A stretch of 64,000 nucleotides of DNA. Origin: Olivibacter sitiensis DSM 17696 (lineage in GTDB: Bacteria > Bacteroidota > Bacteroidia > Sphingobacteriales > Sphingobacteriaceae). The position numbers and the translations under genes are program-made. Numbering within the stretch: position 1 is the stretch's first letter; each line of letters starts with the position of its first letter. This document shows, piece after piece, positions 1 through 9,498 of this stretch. The stretch lies in assembly GCF_000427965.1 (NCBI RefSeq), contig NZ_ATZA01000011.1, positions 60,733 to 124,732 of the forward strand, written 5' to 3'. The notes beneath the pieces are model-generated. The model did no database searches. It had not been told where the DNA came from and saw only the letters and a list, made by a program, of their open reading frames with translations.

Positions 1-1565
1 TATGGGGACCTATATTCATCCGCTGGGTCATAAACCTCCCAAAAAGTGTCAGCACCTTTTTCCACCATAGCTCCCCAGTAATTTAGCATTGTTTCCTTAG
101 CTTCATCTTTCATACCGCAATCGATCATTGCCTGCAAAAGGTAATGATATAGATAAGGTCCCCCTGGCTTTAGCGCTTCTTTATGGGCTATAAGTGTATT
201 TACTATTTTTGCTCCCTCTTGTTTACTAACCACACCGCCCAAAATCATCCAAATTTGCGAGGCGTAAGAAATCTGCTTGTCCACACCGCTTAGAAATAGC
301 TTGGTCTTCTTATCAAACAAGTGTTGTTTTGCTGCGGCTGACATCTTTCTTATCATCTCGGGCACTTCTGCAAGTTCATGTTCTTTTCCCAATGACTTTG
401 CCAATTCGTAAGTTTGCTTTAATGCATAGATAGCGAGTCCTTGTATGGCTACATCTTTATGTAAACCGTCTTTCCAATCAATAAATATCCAAATTTCTTT
501 TGCTGCTCGATCATAATCTATCAGACCTGAATGCATCAAGTATGATTTCACCAGTTCCAATTGCCTCTTGGCAACGGGCCATAGATCCAAAGCTGTTTCA
601 CGATCATTCGTATTTTTATAATAATTTCTTAAAGCCACGTTATACAGTAAGGCGTAATCAAACAGCAGCTGCCCTTCCTGGGGGTGCGGTTCTGGTCTTT
701 CAAAGACGGTACCATGCAGGTAGCCTTCCTTATTGCTTAATGCAGCAAGTAGGTACAAACAGCGTTTTGTCAGGTTATGGTTCTTAAAAGAAAGGTCATT
801 GGCCAAGGCTTCCAGGTATAGATCACCTATCCACAATCGCCTGTCTCGTTTGGGCCCGTCTTCATAAACTGTTTGCATGCATTCCCTCAGGGTACGCAGA
901 CCTACACGGTCTATCTCCTTGACCAAAGGAGATGTGTTTGGGAGTAAAGAGGCCACATTTTCCGTCGCCGATGTCGTGGCCTTTATTTGCAAATCCGTTA
1001 ACTTAAAGTCATAGCCAATGGATGGACTCAAAAGTTCTACTTTTACATAGCGAAAGGCTAAGCGGCGCGGGATAGTCAACGTAGAGGGAACCTCGCTGAC
1101 CGTTACAATTTCGTCCTGTAGCCAGGCCCTACTTAGGCTGCCTGAATAAGGTTCAAAAGGAACTGCTAACTCCGAGGGCACTTCTCCGAAAGTAAATTTT
1201 AGCCGCAAGGGGGCATCCGGAGTGCGGCCCCATGCGGCTAAAGAAAAAGACACATACCCTGTAAAATGCTCGCCAAAATCTACAATTACGCCCGACTGAC
1301 TCTTAAATCCTCGTTGATATAGGCTGTCTACGGCTACTGATGTTTCTACCTTCCACCCTTGAAAAGCATTTGTATCTTTTTTTAATATACCCAGTCTCAC
1401 AGGCTTTATAAGGCGCTCATGGAGAACTGGCTTATTGACCCTTGCCTGATCCAACCACTTTTTTCTGGCAACAGCACCATAATCTTGTGCCAGATTAAAT
1501 AACGGCAGGAAAGACAGTATTAACGAAATTGTCGTGACAACCGATATAGAAGATCCATGGTTCAT
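1..1565 (-). CDS. GH78-like six-hairpin glycoside hydrolase (partial, C-terminus off the left edge)
   Basis: The frame is open from an ATG at 1563-1565 to the window edge, 521 codons without a stop. It begins with a hydrophobic signal peptide (about residues 5-26), so the protein is periplasmic or outer-membrane. A beta-sandwich-like N-terminal half is followed by an (alpha/alpha)6 half. The motif DGPKRDRRLWIGD at residues 236-248 aligns without gaps with DCPQREKNGWTGD of the GH78 gene at 9499-12174. In that alignment the usual general-acid Glu is Asp241. The start lies 4 bases after the stop of the upstream GH78, so the two are surely co-transcribed with susCD. Probable role: removal of L-rhamnose or a related sugar from the imported glycan. 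The family is clear; the substrate is not, because the acid residue differs from the classical GH78 enzymes here. Confidence 0.8.
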   Translation of the reverse strand, partial: MNHGSSISVVTTISLILSFLPLFNLAQDYGAVARKKWLDQARVNKPVLHERLIKPVRLGILKKDTNAFQGWKVETSVAVDSLYQRGFKSQSGVIVDFGEHFTGYVSFSLAAWGRTPDAPLRLKFTFGEVPSELAVPFEPYSGSLSRAWLQDEIVTVSEVPSTLTIPRRLAFRYVKVELLSPSIGYDFKLTDLQIKATTSATENVASLLPNTSPLVKEIDRVGLRTLRECMQTVYEDGPKRDRRLWIGDLYLEALANDLSFKNHNLTKRCLYLLAALSNKEGYLHGTVFERPEPHPQEGQLLFDYALLYNVALRNYYKNTNDRETALDLWPVAKRQLELVKSYLMHSGLIDYDRAAKEIWIFIDWKDGLHKDVAIQGLAIYALKQTYELAKSLGKEHELAEVPEMIRKMSAAAKQHLFDKKTKLFLSGVDKQISYASQIWMILGGVVSKQEGAKIVNTLIAHKEALKPGGPYLYHYLLQAMIDCGMKDEAKETMLNYWGAMVEKGADTFWEVYDPADEYRSP

Positions 1566-1569
1566 GAGG

Positions 1570-4290
1570 TCACTCCTTTACTTTGAACGTAAACTGATAT
1601 TTGCCGGAGCCAACCCAAAGAGCCTTATCTGTTATGGACTGCCCTCCTTCGTTTTTTACCGTGCCGGTTAGCAAATCCGGAAAGACAATCTGTGCGCGGG
1701 TATTGGGGGGCACTTCCACATCCATTTGCATATTATCTCCTGTTATTTCCCATGAAGAGACTATTTTGCCATAGACAGTCTCCAAACTGGCACTTGCCTT
1801 TGTCAATCCCCCTCCAGGTTTAGGAGCGATGATAAAGTTTTTATAGGCAGGAGCACTTTCTATACCGCGAATACCGGCAATATTCTTGTACATCCAATCA
1901 CCTATGGCACCATAGGCATAATGGTTAAAGGAGTTCATTTCCTTGCTCTGAAAAGAACCGTCAGGTTTGAGGCCGTCCCAACGTTCCCAGATTGTGGTTG
2001 CCCCCATTTTTACGGGATAAAGCCAAGATGGATACGTTTCCTGCAACAGTAAGGTATAAGCGACGTCATCATACCCAAATCTGCTGAGTACATGACAAAG
2101 ATAGGGTGTGCCAAGAAAACCCGTAGTAAGGTGATTGTCATAGCTTTTGATGTTTTCGACCAAGCGTTCCGCCGCCTGTGCCCGCTTATTTTCCGGCAGC
2201 ATGTCAAAATGTAGTGCCAATACATACGCCGTTTGAGAACTTGACACCAGTCGTCCAGAATTTGTGACAAATTCATTCACGAATGCCGCTTTTACGTTTT
2301 TAAGTAAGGTTTCGTATTTTGCTACGTCCTCCTGTTTATCCAGCACCTTTGCCGCATTGATCATAAGCTGCACAGAATGGGCATAGAAAGCTTGGGCTAT
2401 CAAATACTTATCGGTAATAGCAGCCCTTCCATCTCGATCATCGTTAGGAATATAAAAAAGCCAATCGCCAAAATGCCAACCTTTGCTCCAGAGATAATCG
2501 GTGCTGTTGTCTGTCATAAATTGCACCCACTTCACCATTGATCCGTATTGATCTTCAAGAATTTTTCTATCGCCAAAAGCTTGATAAAAGTCCCAGGGGA
2601 TAATGGTTGCCGCATCCGCCCATCCCGCGGAACCTCCTTGTTCTCTTTCCCAGAAATAGGGAATTACGTGAGGTACGGAACCGCTCGCAAATTGATCGGC
2701 TTTCAAGTCCTTTAACCATTTTATAAAAAACCCGGCGACATCCATATTGTAGGCTGCCGTATTGAAGAAGGCCTGTGCATCGCCTGTCCATCCAAGACGT
2801 TCGTCACGCTGCGGGCAATCTGTCGGTACATCCAGAAAATTGCCTTTCTGTCCCCATTGTATATTGTGCTGAAGCTGGTTTATCAGTGCATTAGATGTTT
2901 CAAAAGTACCTGTTGGTCTCATGTTCGAATGTAGAACAACGGCTTCTATATTGTCTTCGGTGATTTTTTCTTTTGCACCTTCAATCTTTACGTAACGGAA
3001 ACCCTGAAAAGAGAAGTGGGGGTGATAAGTTTCTTCCCCAGTTCCTTTTAGCGTATAGGAGATTTTCTGTTTGGCCGCACGCAGGTTTTCGGTGTAAAAG
3101 TTTCCTTCTTTATCCAAGACCTCGGCATGGCTTATTTGAATGTTTTCGCCTCCCTTACCATTAACGGTGAATTGCACCCATCCCACCAGGTTTTGTCCAA
3201 AATCGATCACCTTTTCGCCTTTGGGGGTGGTGATCATACGGATGGGCTGAATTCGCTCATGACTGGTAACCGGTGGTGCGGCAGAGATGACCAGATTACT
3301 ATAAGGAATCTGGTTGTTCACCTCCACTTTCACCCATTGTGCATCATTATAGTTGGGGCTTGTCCAGCCACTCAATTCCTTCCTTGCGTCATAGCTTTCA
3401 CCGTTGTAAATATCCGACATGCTGATCGGCCCATCCATCGTCGTTTTCCAATTCCCGTCACTGACGATTACGTCCTTTTCACCATTACTATATTCCACCT
3501 CCAACTGCGCCAACAGAGCAGGCTCATTTCCATATAAATTTCGGGCACCGGATATATTCCCTTTATACCAGCCATCACCCAACATCACACCAATGGAATT
3601 ATACCCCCTTTTCAATTCCGAAAAAATATCGTACACCTGATACTGCAACTGCTTATGAAAGCTTGTCCAGCCTGGGGTAAAATAAGCTTCCCCTATTCGT
3701 TCCCCATTAATATAGGCTTCGTATAGCCCCAAAGAAGTAATGTATAATCTTGCCTTTTTTATGTCTCCCTTGAGTTGAAAATCCTTTCTGAACATGGGGA
3801 CGGGCCCTGGCTCATTCTGGGCACTGGCCTTGTTCTGAATCCATTTGGCCTTCCAATCTTCCGCCTTCAAAAAACCTGTTTCCCAGAAATTAGGCTCGCT
3901 CCAAGCGGAGACATTGCCTTTATTGTCCCATATCCTTACTTGCCAGTAATACCTGCTCGCAGACGCCAAAGGGCCTCCATCGTAAATCACATGAATAGAT
4001 TGATCAGTTGCCACTTTGCCCGAATTCCAGATCAGTTTCTTAGCATCGGTCAGTTCTTTACTAGTGTTTGCTACTCTAATTTCATAAGCTGTCTGAACGA
4101 CATCTTTTAATGCAGTTCGGATCTTCCAACTTAGACGGGGATGCTGATTATCTATTCCCAGTGGATTCTGTTTATACTCACTGGTAAGGTCATACAGTGT
4201 CAGTTTTTGAGCTTTGGAGACGGATACTTCGGCTACCATAAAAAAGCATAATAGGCAAATACCTGCTTTTACGCGGTTAAAGGACATCAT
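1570..4290 (-). CDS. Alpha-L-rhamnosidase, GH78
   Basis: 906 residues, full GH78 length. A signal peptide (about 1-27) is followed by the PRLSW segment typical of the N-terminal Fn3-like domain, beta-sandwich domains, the (alpha/alpha)6 catalytic barrel and a C-terminal beta domain. The catalytic signature DCPQRDERLGWTGD starts at D491; E497 is the expected general acid. E769 in TTIWERWDG is the expected general base. Such enzymes hydrolyse terminal alpha-L-rhamnosides with inversion. The gene is third in a susC-susD-GH78-GH78-like run and probably acts in the periplasm on oligosaccharides brought in by the SusCD pair. Two adjacent ATG codons begin the frame; the first is used here. Confidence 0.93.
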   Translation of the reverse strand: MMSFNRVKAGICLLCFFMVAEVSVSKAQKLTLYDLTSEYKQNPLGIDNQHPRLSWKIRTALKDVVQTAYEIRVANTSKELTDAKKLIWNSGKVATDQSIHVIYDGGPLASASRYYWQVRIWDNKGNVSAWSEPNFWETGFLKAEDWKAKWIQNKASAQNEPGPVPMFRKDFQLKGDIKKARLYITSLGLYEAYINGERIGEAYFTPGWTSFHKQLQYQVYDIFSELKRGYNSIGVMLGDGWYKGNISGARNLYGNEPALLAQLEVEYSNGEKDVIVSDGNWKTTMDGPISMSDIYNGESYDARKELSGWTSPNYNDAQWVKVEVNNQIPYSNLVISAAPPVTSHERIQPIRMITTPKGEKVIDFGQNLVGWVQFTVNGKGGENIQISHAEVLDKEGNFYTENLRAAKQKISYTLKGTGEETYHPHFSFQGFRYVKIEGAKEKITEDNIEAVVLHSNMRPTGTFETSNALINQLQHNIQWGQKGNFLDVPTDCPQRDERLGWTGDAQAFFNTAAYNMDVAGFFIKWLKDLKADQFASGSVPHVIPYFWEREQGGSAGWADAATIIPWDFYQAFGDRKILEDQYGSMVKWVQFMTDNSTDYLWSKGWHFGDWLFYIPNDDRDGRAAITDKYLIAQAFYAHSVQLMINAAKVLDKQEDVAKYETLLKNVKAAFVNEFVTNSGRLVSSSQTAYVLALHFDMLPENKRAQAAERLVENIKSYDNHLTTGFLGTPYLCHVLSRFGYDDVAYTLLLQETYPSWLYPVKMGATTIWERWDGLKPDGSFQSKEMNSFNHYAYGAIGDWMYKNIAGIRGIESAPAYKNFIIAPKPGGGLTKASASLETVYGKIVSSWEITGDNMQMDVEVPPNTRAQIVFPDLLTGTVKNEGGQSITDKALWVGSGKYQFTFKVKE

Positions 4291-4346
4291 ATTTTAAGTT
4301 TTTGATGGACTGATACCAATCCATGGGGTTCACAATCTTTAGTAAA

Positions 4347-4385
4347 GATAGAAAATTCCAGTTTTTGCATCAGGAATTTTCTATC
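4347..4385 (-). promoter_or_regulatory. Intercistronic hairpin between susD1 and GH78
   Basis: Perfect 13-bp inverted repeat (arms 4347-4359 and 4373-4385, 13-nt loop). In minus-strand RNA the second arm is followed by UUUAC rather than a long U-run, so it is more likely a partial terminator or an RNA-stability element that sets susCD expression above the enzyme genes. A hairpin of identical stem length, also followed by UUUAC, lies at the same place in the second locus (31453-31485). Confidence 0.55.
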
Positions 4386-4405
4386 AAATAAGGTTTTCTT
4401 CCTGT

Positions 4406-5926
4406 CTATAAAGGATTTTGTTCTAACTTATCCAGGTTTACTTCTCTCTGAGGAATGGGCAAAAGCAATCTGTTTTCCGTCACATTATAGGCATTTCCTG
4501 GTATAATGGTAGATCCTTGTTTTTCGCGGATACCATGTGCGTTCATCACTTCGACGGCCTTTCCAGAGCGCACCAAGTCATACCATCGATGGTTTTCAAA
4601 TGCCAACTCCACACGACGTTCATGGAAAAGTGCTTCTCGAAATTCTTCCTGACTGTTTATACTGAGCGCAGGCACTGCATTTCCTACCGTCTTGGCAGCA
4701 AGCCCCGCCCTAACCCGTACTCTATTCAACAGGTCAAAAGCTTCTCCTCCACCAACAAAGCCTTGCTCATTCAAACATTCTGCGAGCATTAGCAAGACAT
4801 CTGAATACCTAAGATAAGGGAAATTATCATCCGTCTGACCACGCTCTACAAAACCATTATTGTACTTGGTGATATAAGGAATTGCCACATAGGCTCCCGA
4901 TGCATTAATGAAGCCTTCTGAGAGAGAAGCATCTTTCCTTAAATCCCCATCTTCATAAGCTTCGATCATGTCCTTGGTGGGAATATTCCAGCCAGACGCA
5001 CCACCCAATGGTGTTTGCGGATCTCCTGTAACGGCACTTCCAGATGTATATGGAGCAAACTGATACATAAAGTTGCTGGAAAGTGCCTGTTGACTACCCA
5101 AATATTGTATCTCAAAAATTGATTCGACACCGTTCTTCAGTTCGGGAACAAAATTGTCCCTATAGTTTGGCAACAGGCTATATCCCAGGGAAACGACCCT
5201 TCGCAATTCGGGAATTGCGTTTTCGTATTGGCCCAACGTTATATATACTTTGGCCAGTAGGGCCCTTGCCGCTCCCTCCGAAGCCCGACCTTTGTCACTC
5301 TGGCCATACGTGATGTTTGCCAGGCTCCCTGCCGCTTCGGAAAGATCCAGAATTATTTGCTGGTACACTTCCGCAACGGGAGTTCTTCCTTGTGACGTTG
5401 CTCCCTCTGGAGAATTTGTAGCGTCCAATCTCAATGGCACAGCCCCGTATTGCCTTACCAGGTTAAAATAATGTAGGCCGCGGAGAAACTTCACCTCTCC
5501 TAGATATTGCGATCGACTTTGATCTGTCATCTCAATTGCATCGATCCTATCAATGACCTCGTTACTTCGCAAAATACCTTGATAACTTTGTTGCCAAAAC
5601 TGCCAAATAGGTTCAAAGGTAGCATTAACTAAAAACTGATCGATAAACTCCCTTGACTCAAGCCCTCTGTCTGCTGTATTATATTGAAAGGTGGTGTTAT
5701 CAGAGCGCATTTCTCCATATAACCAAAAATGAAGGCGCCCCAAACCCTGCAAGATATTATATGCCCCATTTACCGCTTGTCTGAGCTCCTCCTCGTTTTT
5801 GTAAAAATTATCCGAATTGGCCGTAGCTTCAGGATTCAGATCGAGAAAATCTGAACTACAGGATACCTGAAAGATAAGTAACAAAGATGCTAATCTGTAA
5901 ATTATTATATTGCTGATACGTTTCAT
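4406..5926 (-). CDS. SusD/RagB-family glycan-binding outer-membrane lipoprotein
   Basis: 506 residues, normal for the family. The N-terminus is a lipoprotein signal with the modified cysteine probably at C23 (sequence QVSCSSDFL). It then shows the SusD pattern: an N-terminal helical segment with FYKNEEELRQAVNGAY, TPR-like helices, and a C-terminal RagB/SusD domain with ERRVELAFENHRWYDLVR and LLPIPQREV near the end. SusD proteins sit as a lid on a SusC TonB-dependent transporter and bind the glycan at the cell surface. The gene starts 10 bases after the susC stop, so the pair is one transcription unit. Given the GH78 genes downstream, the ligand is probably a rhamnose-containing oligosaccharide. 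Confidence 0.94.
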   Translation of the reverse strand: MKRISNIIIYRLASLLLIFQVSCSSDFLDLNPEATANSDNFYKNEEELRQAVNGAYNILQGLGRLHFWLYGEMRSDNTTFQYNTADRGLESREFIDQFLVNATFEPIWQFWQQSYQGILRSNEVIDRIDAIEMTDQSRSQYLGEVKFLRGLHYFNLVRQYGAVPLRLDATNSPEGATSQGRTPVAEVYQQIILDLSEAAGSLANITYGQSDKGRASEGAARALLAKVYITLGQYENAIPELRRVVSLGYSLLPNYRDNFVPELKNGVESIFEIQYLGSQQALSSNFMYQFAPYTSGSAVTGDPQTPLGGASGWNIPTKDMIEAYEDGDLRKDASLSEGFINASGAYVAIPYITKYNNGFVERGQTDDNFPYLRYSDVLLMLAECLNEQGFVGGGEAFDLLNRVRVRAGLAAKTVGNAVPALSINSQEEFREALFHERRVELAFENHRWYDLVRSGKAVEVMNAHGIREKQGSTIIPGNAYNVTENRLLLPIPQREVNLDKLEQNPL

Positions 5927-5936
5927 TTTTTGACAC

Positions 5937-8900
5937 TTAAAAGTTCACATTTAATCCAAAAATTATTGTTCTGGCTAGAGGATAGCTTGTCCAATCTAGG
6001 CCCGGAACCAGAGAAACACTTTGCCCCCCCTCATTTGCCCTAGGCACCACGTCGGGATTACCACCTGAATAGCTGGTAAACGTCGCCAGATTTTGTGCGC
6101 TGGCATAGATTCGGGCATTTTGCAATACCTTGAGCTTACTTATTGCGTTTTTTGGCAAAGAATAACCCAATGTCAGGTTCTGTATCCTTAAGAAAGAACC
6201 GTCCTCTACCCAATTGGAATTGACATCTCGGTAGATTACCCGCGCCCCGTTAGTAGTAGGCGTCATTCCATCACCTGGATTTTCTGGTGAACGCCATCGA
6301 TTTAGTACCTTGCGGTCAACATTGAAAATCCCATCGATATTATTCAAGTATTGATTTGCCTGTCTCAAGATTTGCCCTCCTTGAGAGCCAGTCAGCACCA
6401 GGTTTAGATCAAAGTTCTTATAGTTAAAGTTATTGGTCACTCCAAAAATGAAGTTTGGTTGCGGGTTGCCGATAATAGCAAAATCATTTACAGGTTCGAT
6501 AACGCCATTTCCGTCCACATCCCGGTATTTAATCGACCCTAAAACGGAAGTGACGTGTTTTGGTGAATTGTCAAAATCTGCTTGGGTCATGTAAACCCCT
6601 TCGGTGACATATCCAAAAAACTGTCCAATAGGCAAGCCGACTTGGGTAATATGGGTGTAATTACCTTCCCCACTTCTCCCCGTATAAATGGGATCATTAT
6701 TCTCGTTGAGCGCAAGTACTATATTTCGGTTAAAAGCTATATTCAAATTGGTCGTCCACCGAAAATCACCAGTCAGATTTTCGGTATTTACAGCAAATTC
6801 GATCCCGCGATTCCTGATTTTTCCAGAATTGATAATCACATTGCTAAATCCAGAAGACAAGGGAATTTCAGAATCGTAGAGCATCCCCTGTGTAATGCGA
6901 TTATAAGCATCTACCGTTAGATTTACACGGTTGTTGAACAATCCCAGATCGATTCCGATATCCAATTGTGCCGATTCTTCCCAAGTAAGGTTTGGATTTC
7001 TCAGCGATGTAGGTACTCTACCCCCAACAAGCTGGCCTCCAAATGCATAGTTTGCCGTCGAAATGTTTGAGAGATATGTATAATTACCAATATTAAAATT
7101 ACCCGACAGACCATAGCTTGTTCTCAACTTCAAATCGCTCAACCAGCTCTTGTCTTTCAGAAATTCCTCCTCGCCTAAACGGTAGGCTATGGCCGCAGAT
7201 GGAAAGGTACCATATTTGTTTTCGGAACCAAACCTGGAAGAGCCATCTCGCCGGATAGTACCTGTAAAAACCCATTTGTCTTTCAATGAATAATTGACTC
7301 TAGCAAAATAAGACAATAGGGCCCATTCTTGTATATCTTGACCCCATGAAGGCAGTAGAGCTGCGGCATTAATGGTTTCAATAAGATCATCGGGGTAATT
7401 TGTCGCATTGACCTGAATATTCTCGCTGCGTTCTTTCTGTGCTGCATACCCCACAATGGCATCTATACGGTGACCTGGAGCTATCTCCTTTTCATATGTA
7501 ACCAAAACTTCGGATAACCAGTTGAAGTTGGAAGATCTATTGGTACCTGAATTGGCAACGTAACTTTGCGGAGGAGCATTGATACCCCCTACAAAACTTG
7601 GGTTAAACACAAATCCTGAACCAGAGCTATAATCTACATTAAAATTGTAACGTGCTTTTAGCCCATCTATAATTTCTACTTCTGTAAAAGCCCCACCCAA
7701 GCCCCGAAACAGCTTTTGTGTTGTACCGCCAAACTCCAGTTTATTTAATGGATTAGGTCCGCTATACATGCCTGTAGACGTGATGTAAGGAGTCCTATTC
7801 CCAGATTCGTCGTATACCGGTACAATTGGACTCAACCATAAACTACTCGTTAGCACATCTGTAAAACTGGATTCAAAATTATTTACAAGCTGTGTAGAAT
7901 AGGTTGGGGCTAGATTTAAACCCACTTTAACGCGTTTACTTATATCACTATCTATATTTGCCCTGACTGAAATGCGATCGAAACCCGTATAGCGCAAGGT
8001 ACCTTCCTGATTCATGTAGCCCAATGAAAATGCGTAACGTGAGTTCTCTGAGCCTCCATTCACGCTAGCATTGATATTACTTTGAGGAGCTGTGCGGAGA
8101 ATCACATCGTACCAATTAGTACCTTCGCCGTACTGACTTGGGTTTCTGTATTCTGACGGTATGTCCTCTTCGCCTGCCACCAGCCCTCTTGAAGCAAAAT
8201 CATCCTCGATAATTTCTCTCCTGAAACGAGCAAATTCTTCCCCATTCAACATGGTTGGCCTTCCCTTTTGGGGCACCTGTTGAAAACCAGAATAAGCCGT
8301 GACATCTACACGTGGTTTGCCTGAGCTGCCCCGTTTGGTTGTAATAACAACGACACCGTTGGAGCCTCGTGAGCCATATATTGCGGTAGAGGAAGCATCT
8401 TTCAATACGGTAATAGATGCTATGTCATCAGGATTTAACAGATTGAGCGGGTTTGTCACCCGGCCACCAGATGATGTTAAGGGAAATCCATCTACTACAA
8501 AAAGGGGATCGTCTCCTGCTCCAATAGATCCGGATCCTCTTATTTTTATCTGAGATCCACCTCCTGGAGTACCTGTGGCAGTTCTGATCTGTACCCCAGC
8601 AACCTGCCCTGTAAGTTTTTGATCCACACCTACAACCGGCATGTCTTTTATAACTTGCTGGGACACCGTGCCTATCGACCCTGTAAGATCTTTCCGCTGC
8701 TGGTTGCCATAACCTATGACCACCACTTCATCCAGCCCCTCGGCAGCGACATCTAAGATTACATCAATCTTTTGGACATTGCCAACCGTAATTTCCTTCT
8801 CTTGATAACCGATTGTTTTAAAAACGAGTATTTTCCCCTTTTCGGCAGTGATTGAATAAATTCCATTTGCATCTGTACTCGTTCCTTGCTTAGTGCCCTT

Positions 8901-9053
8901 AACGAATACGGAGACTCCTGGGATCGGGCCTTGACTATCCGAGACGGAACCCGTGATTGTGGTCAATTCTTGACCATTCGCATTTAAGGCTACTATAAGA
9001 AAAAACAAAAACAGCCCTAAACTTCTACATTTTCTGCTGATATAACGCATCAT
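5937..9053 (-). CDS. SusC/RagA-family TonB-dependent outer-membrane transporter
   Basis: 1038 residues. After a signal peptide (about 1-27) comes a carboxypeptidase-D-like regulatory domain (GSVSDSQGPIPGVSVFVKGT), a TonB-box-like stretch around EVVVIGYG, a plug domain (SIGAGDDPLFVVDGFP, YGSRGSNGVVVITTK) and a 22-strand barrel ending in a C-terminal aromatic (NVNF). It moves oligosaccharides across the outer membrane with TonB/ExbBD energy and works with the SusD protein encoded 10 bases downstream. It is the first gene of the minus-strand rhamnoside locus. There is no N-terminal STN domain, so no FecI/FecR-type signalling is expected through this copy. Confidence 0.95.
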   Translation of the reverse strand: MMRYISRKCRSLGLFLFFLIVALNANGQELTTITGSVSDSQGPIPGVSVFVKGTKQGTSTDANGIYSITAEKGKILVFKTIGYQEKEITVGNVQKIDVILDVAAEGLDEVVVIGYGNQQRKDLTGSIGTVSQQVIKDMPVVGVDQKLTGQVAGVQIRTATGTPGGGSQIKIRGSGSIGAGDDPLFVVDGFPLTSSGGRVTNPLNLLNPDDIASITVLKDASSTAIYGSRGSNGVVVITTKRGSSGKPRVDVTAYSGFQQVPQKGRPTMLNGEEFARFRREIIEDDFASRGLVAGEEDIPSEYRNPSQYGEGTNWYDVILRTAPQSNINASVNGGSENSRYAFSLGYMNQEGTLRYTGFDRISVRANIDSDISKRVKVGLNLAPTYSTQLVNNFESSFTDVLTSSLWLSPIVPVYDESGNRTPYITSTGMYSGPNPLNKLEFGGTTQKLFRGLGGAFTEVEIIDGLKARYNFNVDYSSGSGFVFNPSFVGGINAPPQSYVANSGTNRSSNFNWLSEVLVTYEKEIAPGHRIDAIVGYAAQKERSENIQVNATNYPDDLIETINAAALLPSWGQDIQEWALLSYFARVNYSLKDKWVFTGTIRRDGSSRFGSENKYGTFPSAAIAYRLGEEEFLKDKSWLSDLKLRTSYGLSGNFNIGNYTYLSNISTANYAFGGQLVGGRVPTSLRNPNLTWEESAQLDIGIDLGLFNNRVNLTVDAYNRITQGMLYDSEIPLSSGFSNVIINSGKIRNRGIEFAVNTENLTGDFRWTTNLNIAFNRNIVLALNENNDPIYTGRSGEGNYTHITQVGLPIGQFFGYVTEGVYMTQADFDNSPKHVTSVLGSIKYRDVDGNGVIEPVNDFAIIGNPQPNFIFGVTNNFNYKNFDLNLVLTGSQGGQILRQANQYLNNIDGIFNVDRKVLNRWRSPENPGDGMTPTTNGARVIYRDVNSNWVEDGSFLRIQNLTLGYSLPKNAISKLKVLQNARIYASAQNLATFTSYSGGNPDVVPRANEGGQSVSLVPGLDWTSYPLARTIIFGLNVNF

Positions 9054-9097
9054 AATTTGGTTTAATTTTAAGTTTTACAGTTAACTCTTGGTTTAGA

Positions 9098-9105
9098 TAA
9101 AGGTA
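9098..9105 (-). promoter_or_regulatory. Possible -7 element of the susC1 promoter
   Basis: On the minus strand this reads TACCTTTA, one mismatch from the Bacteroidota -7 consensus TAnnTTTG. No TTTG box is seen at the -33 position; the CAGGA array begins where it would lie, as expected for an activator-dependent promoter. The start codon is 45 bases downstream. Confidence 0.3.
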
Positions 9106-9126
9106 ACTCCATCTATATCATTATAG

Positions 9127-9165
9127 CATCCTGCGCTATCCTGAAATCCATCCTGCGCTGTCCTG
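9127..9165 (-). repeat. CAGGA direct-repeat array, probable activator site of susC1
   Basis: Two 17-base units (9127-9143 and 9149-9165), one mismatch apart, repeat with a 22-base period. Each unit holds two CAGGAT/C half-sites 10 bases apart on the minus strand, giving four half-sites with starts spaced 10, 12 and 10 bases, that is, on one face of the helix. The array ends about 20 bases upstream of the -7 element, where an activator would touch RNA polymerase. The protein that binds it is not in this window. Confidence 0.5.
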
Positions 9166-9419
9166 TAACCGCGAAGGTTTTATGTTCACAAAAACAACCC
9201 TTCCATTTCACATTCCAGAAAAAAAGGAGGGAGCGGCAATATTACTTGGGGGTAGGTAATGTTGCCACCACAATATGGAATTTAATAGTTCACCCAAAGG
9301 TCAACTGATAAAAACGAAATTGTTTAATTTTCTTAGCTCCGAAGTTGGCTGAAGATATTGCGTAAAACCATTGGCCAAAGCCGTGCGCATCTCTAAATTT
9401 CGCGCTAGTTATAAATTCA

Positions 9420-9448
9420 AAATCCAAGCGTTCTCTCCGCTTGGATTT
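9420..9448 (-). terminator. Terminator of the GH78 gene at 9499-12174
   Basis: Perfect 11-bp stem (9420-9430 with 9438-9448, 7-nt loop) about 50 bases after the stop codon on the minus strand. The U-run after it is short (UGAAUUUAU follows the stem), so efficiency is uncertain. Confidence 0.6.
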
Positions 9449-9498
9449 CTATAGACAGATTTTGTTCTGAAGTTTTTTAGCATTTCTGAACAAAGAGA

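Larger units (their letters stand above)
9054..9498. other. 445-bp intergenic region upstream of susC1
   Basis: No credible gene. It holds, from right to left, the terminator of the upstream GH78 gene (9420-9448), about 250 bases in which nothing was recognised, a direct-repeat array (9127-9165) and a possible -7 element (9098-9105) for susC1. Confidence 0.6.

Noticed and set aside
500..787. Plus-strand open frame of 95 codons at the left edge
   Set aside because: Opposite the partial GH78-like gene, whose frame is open and has a catalytic motif.
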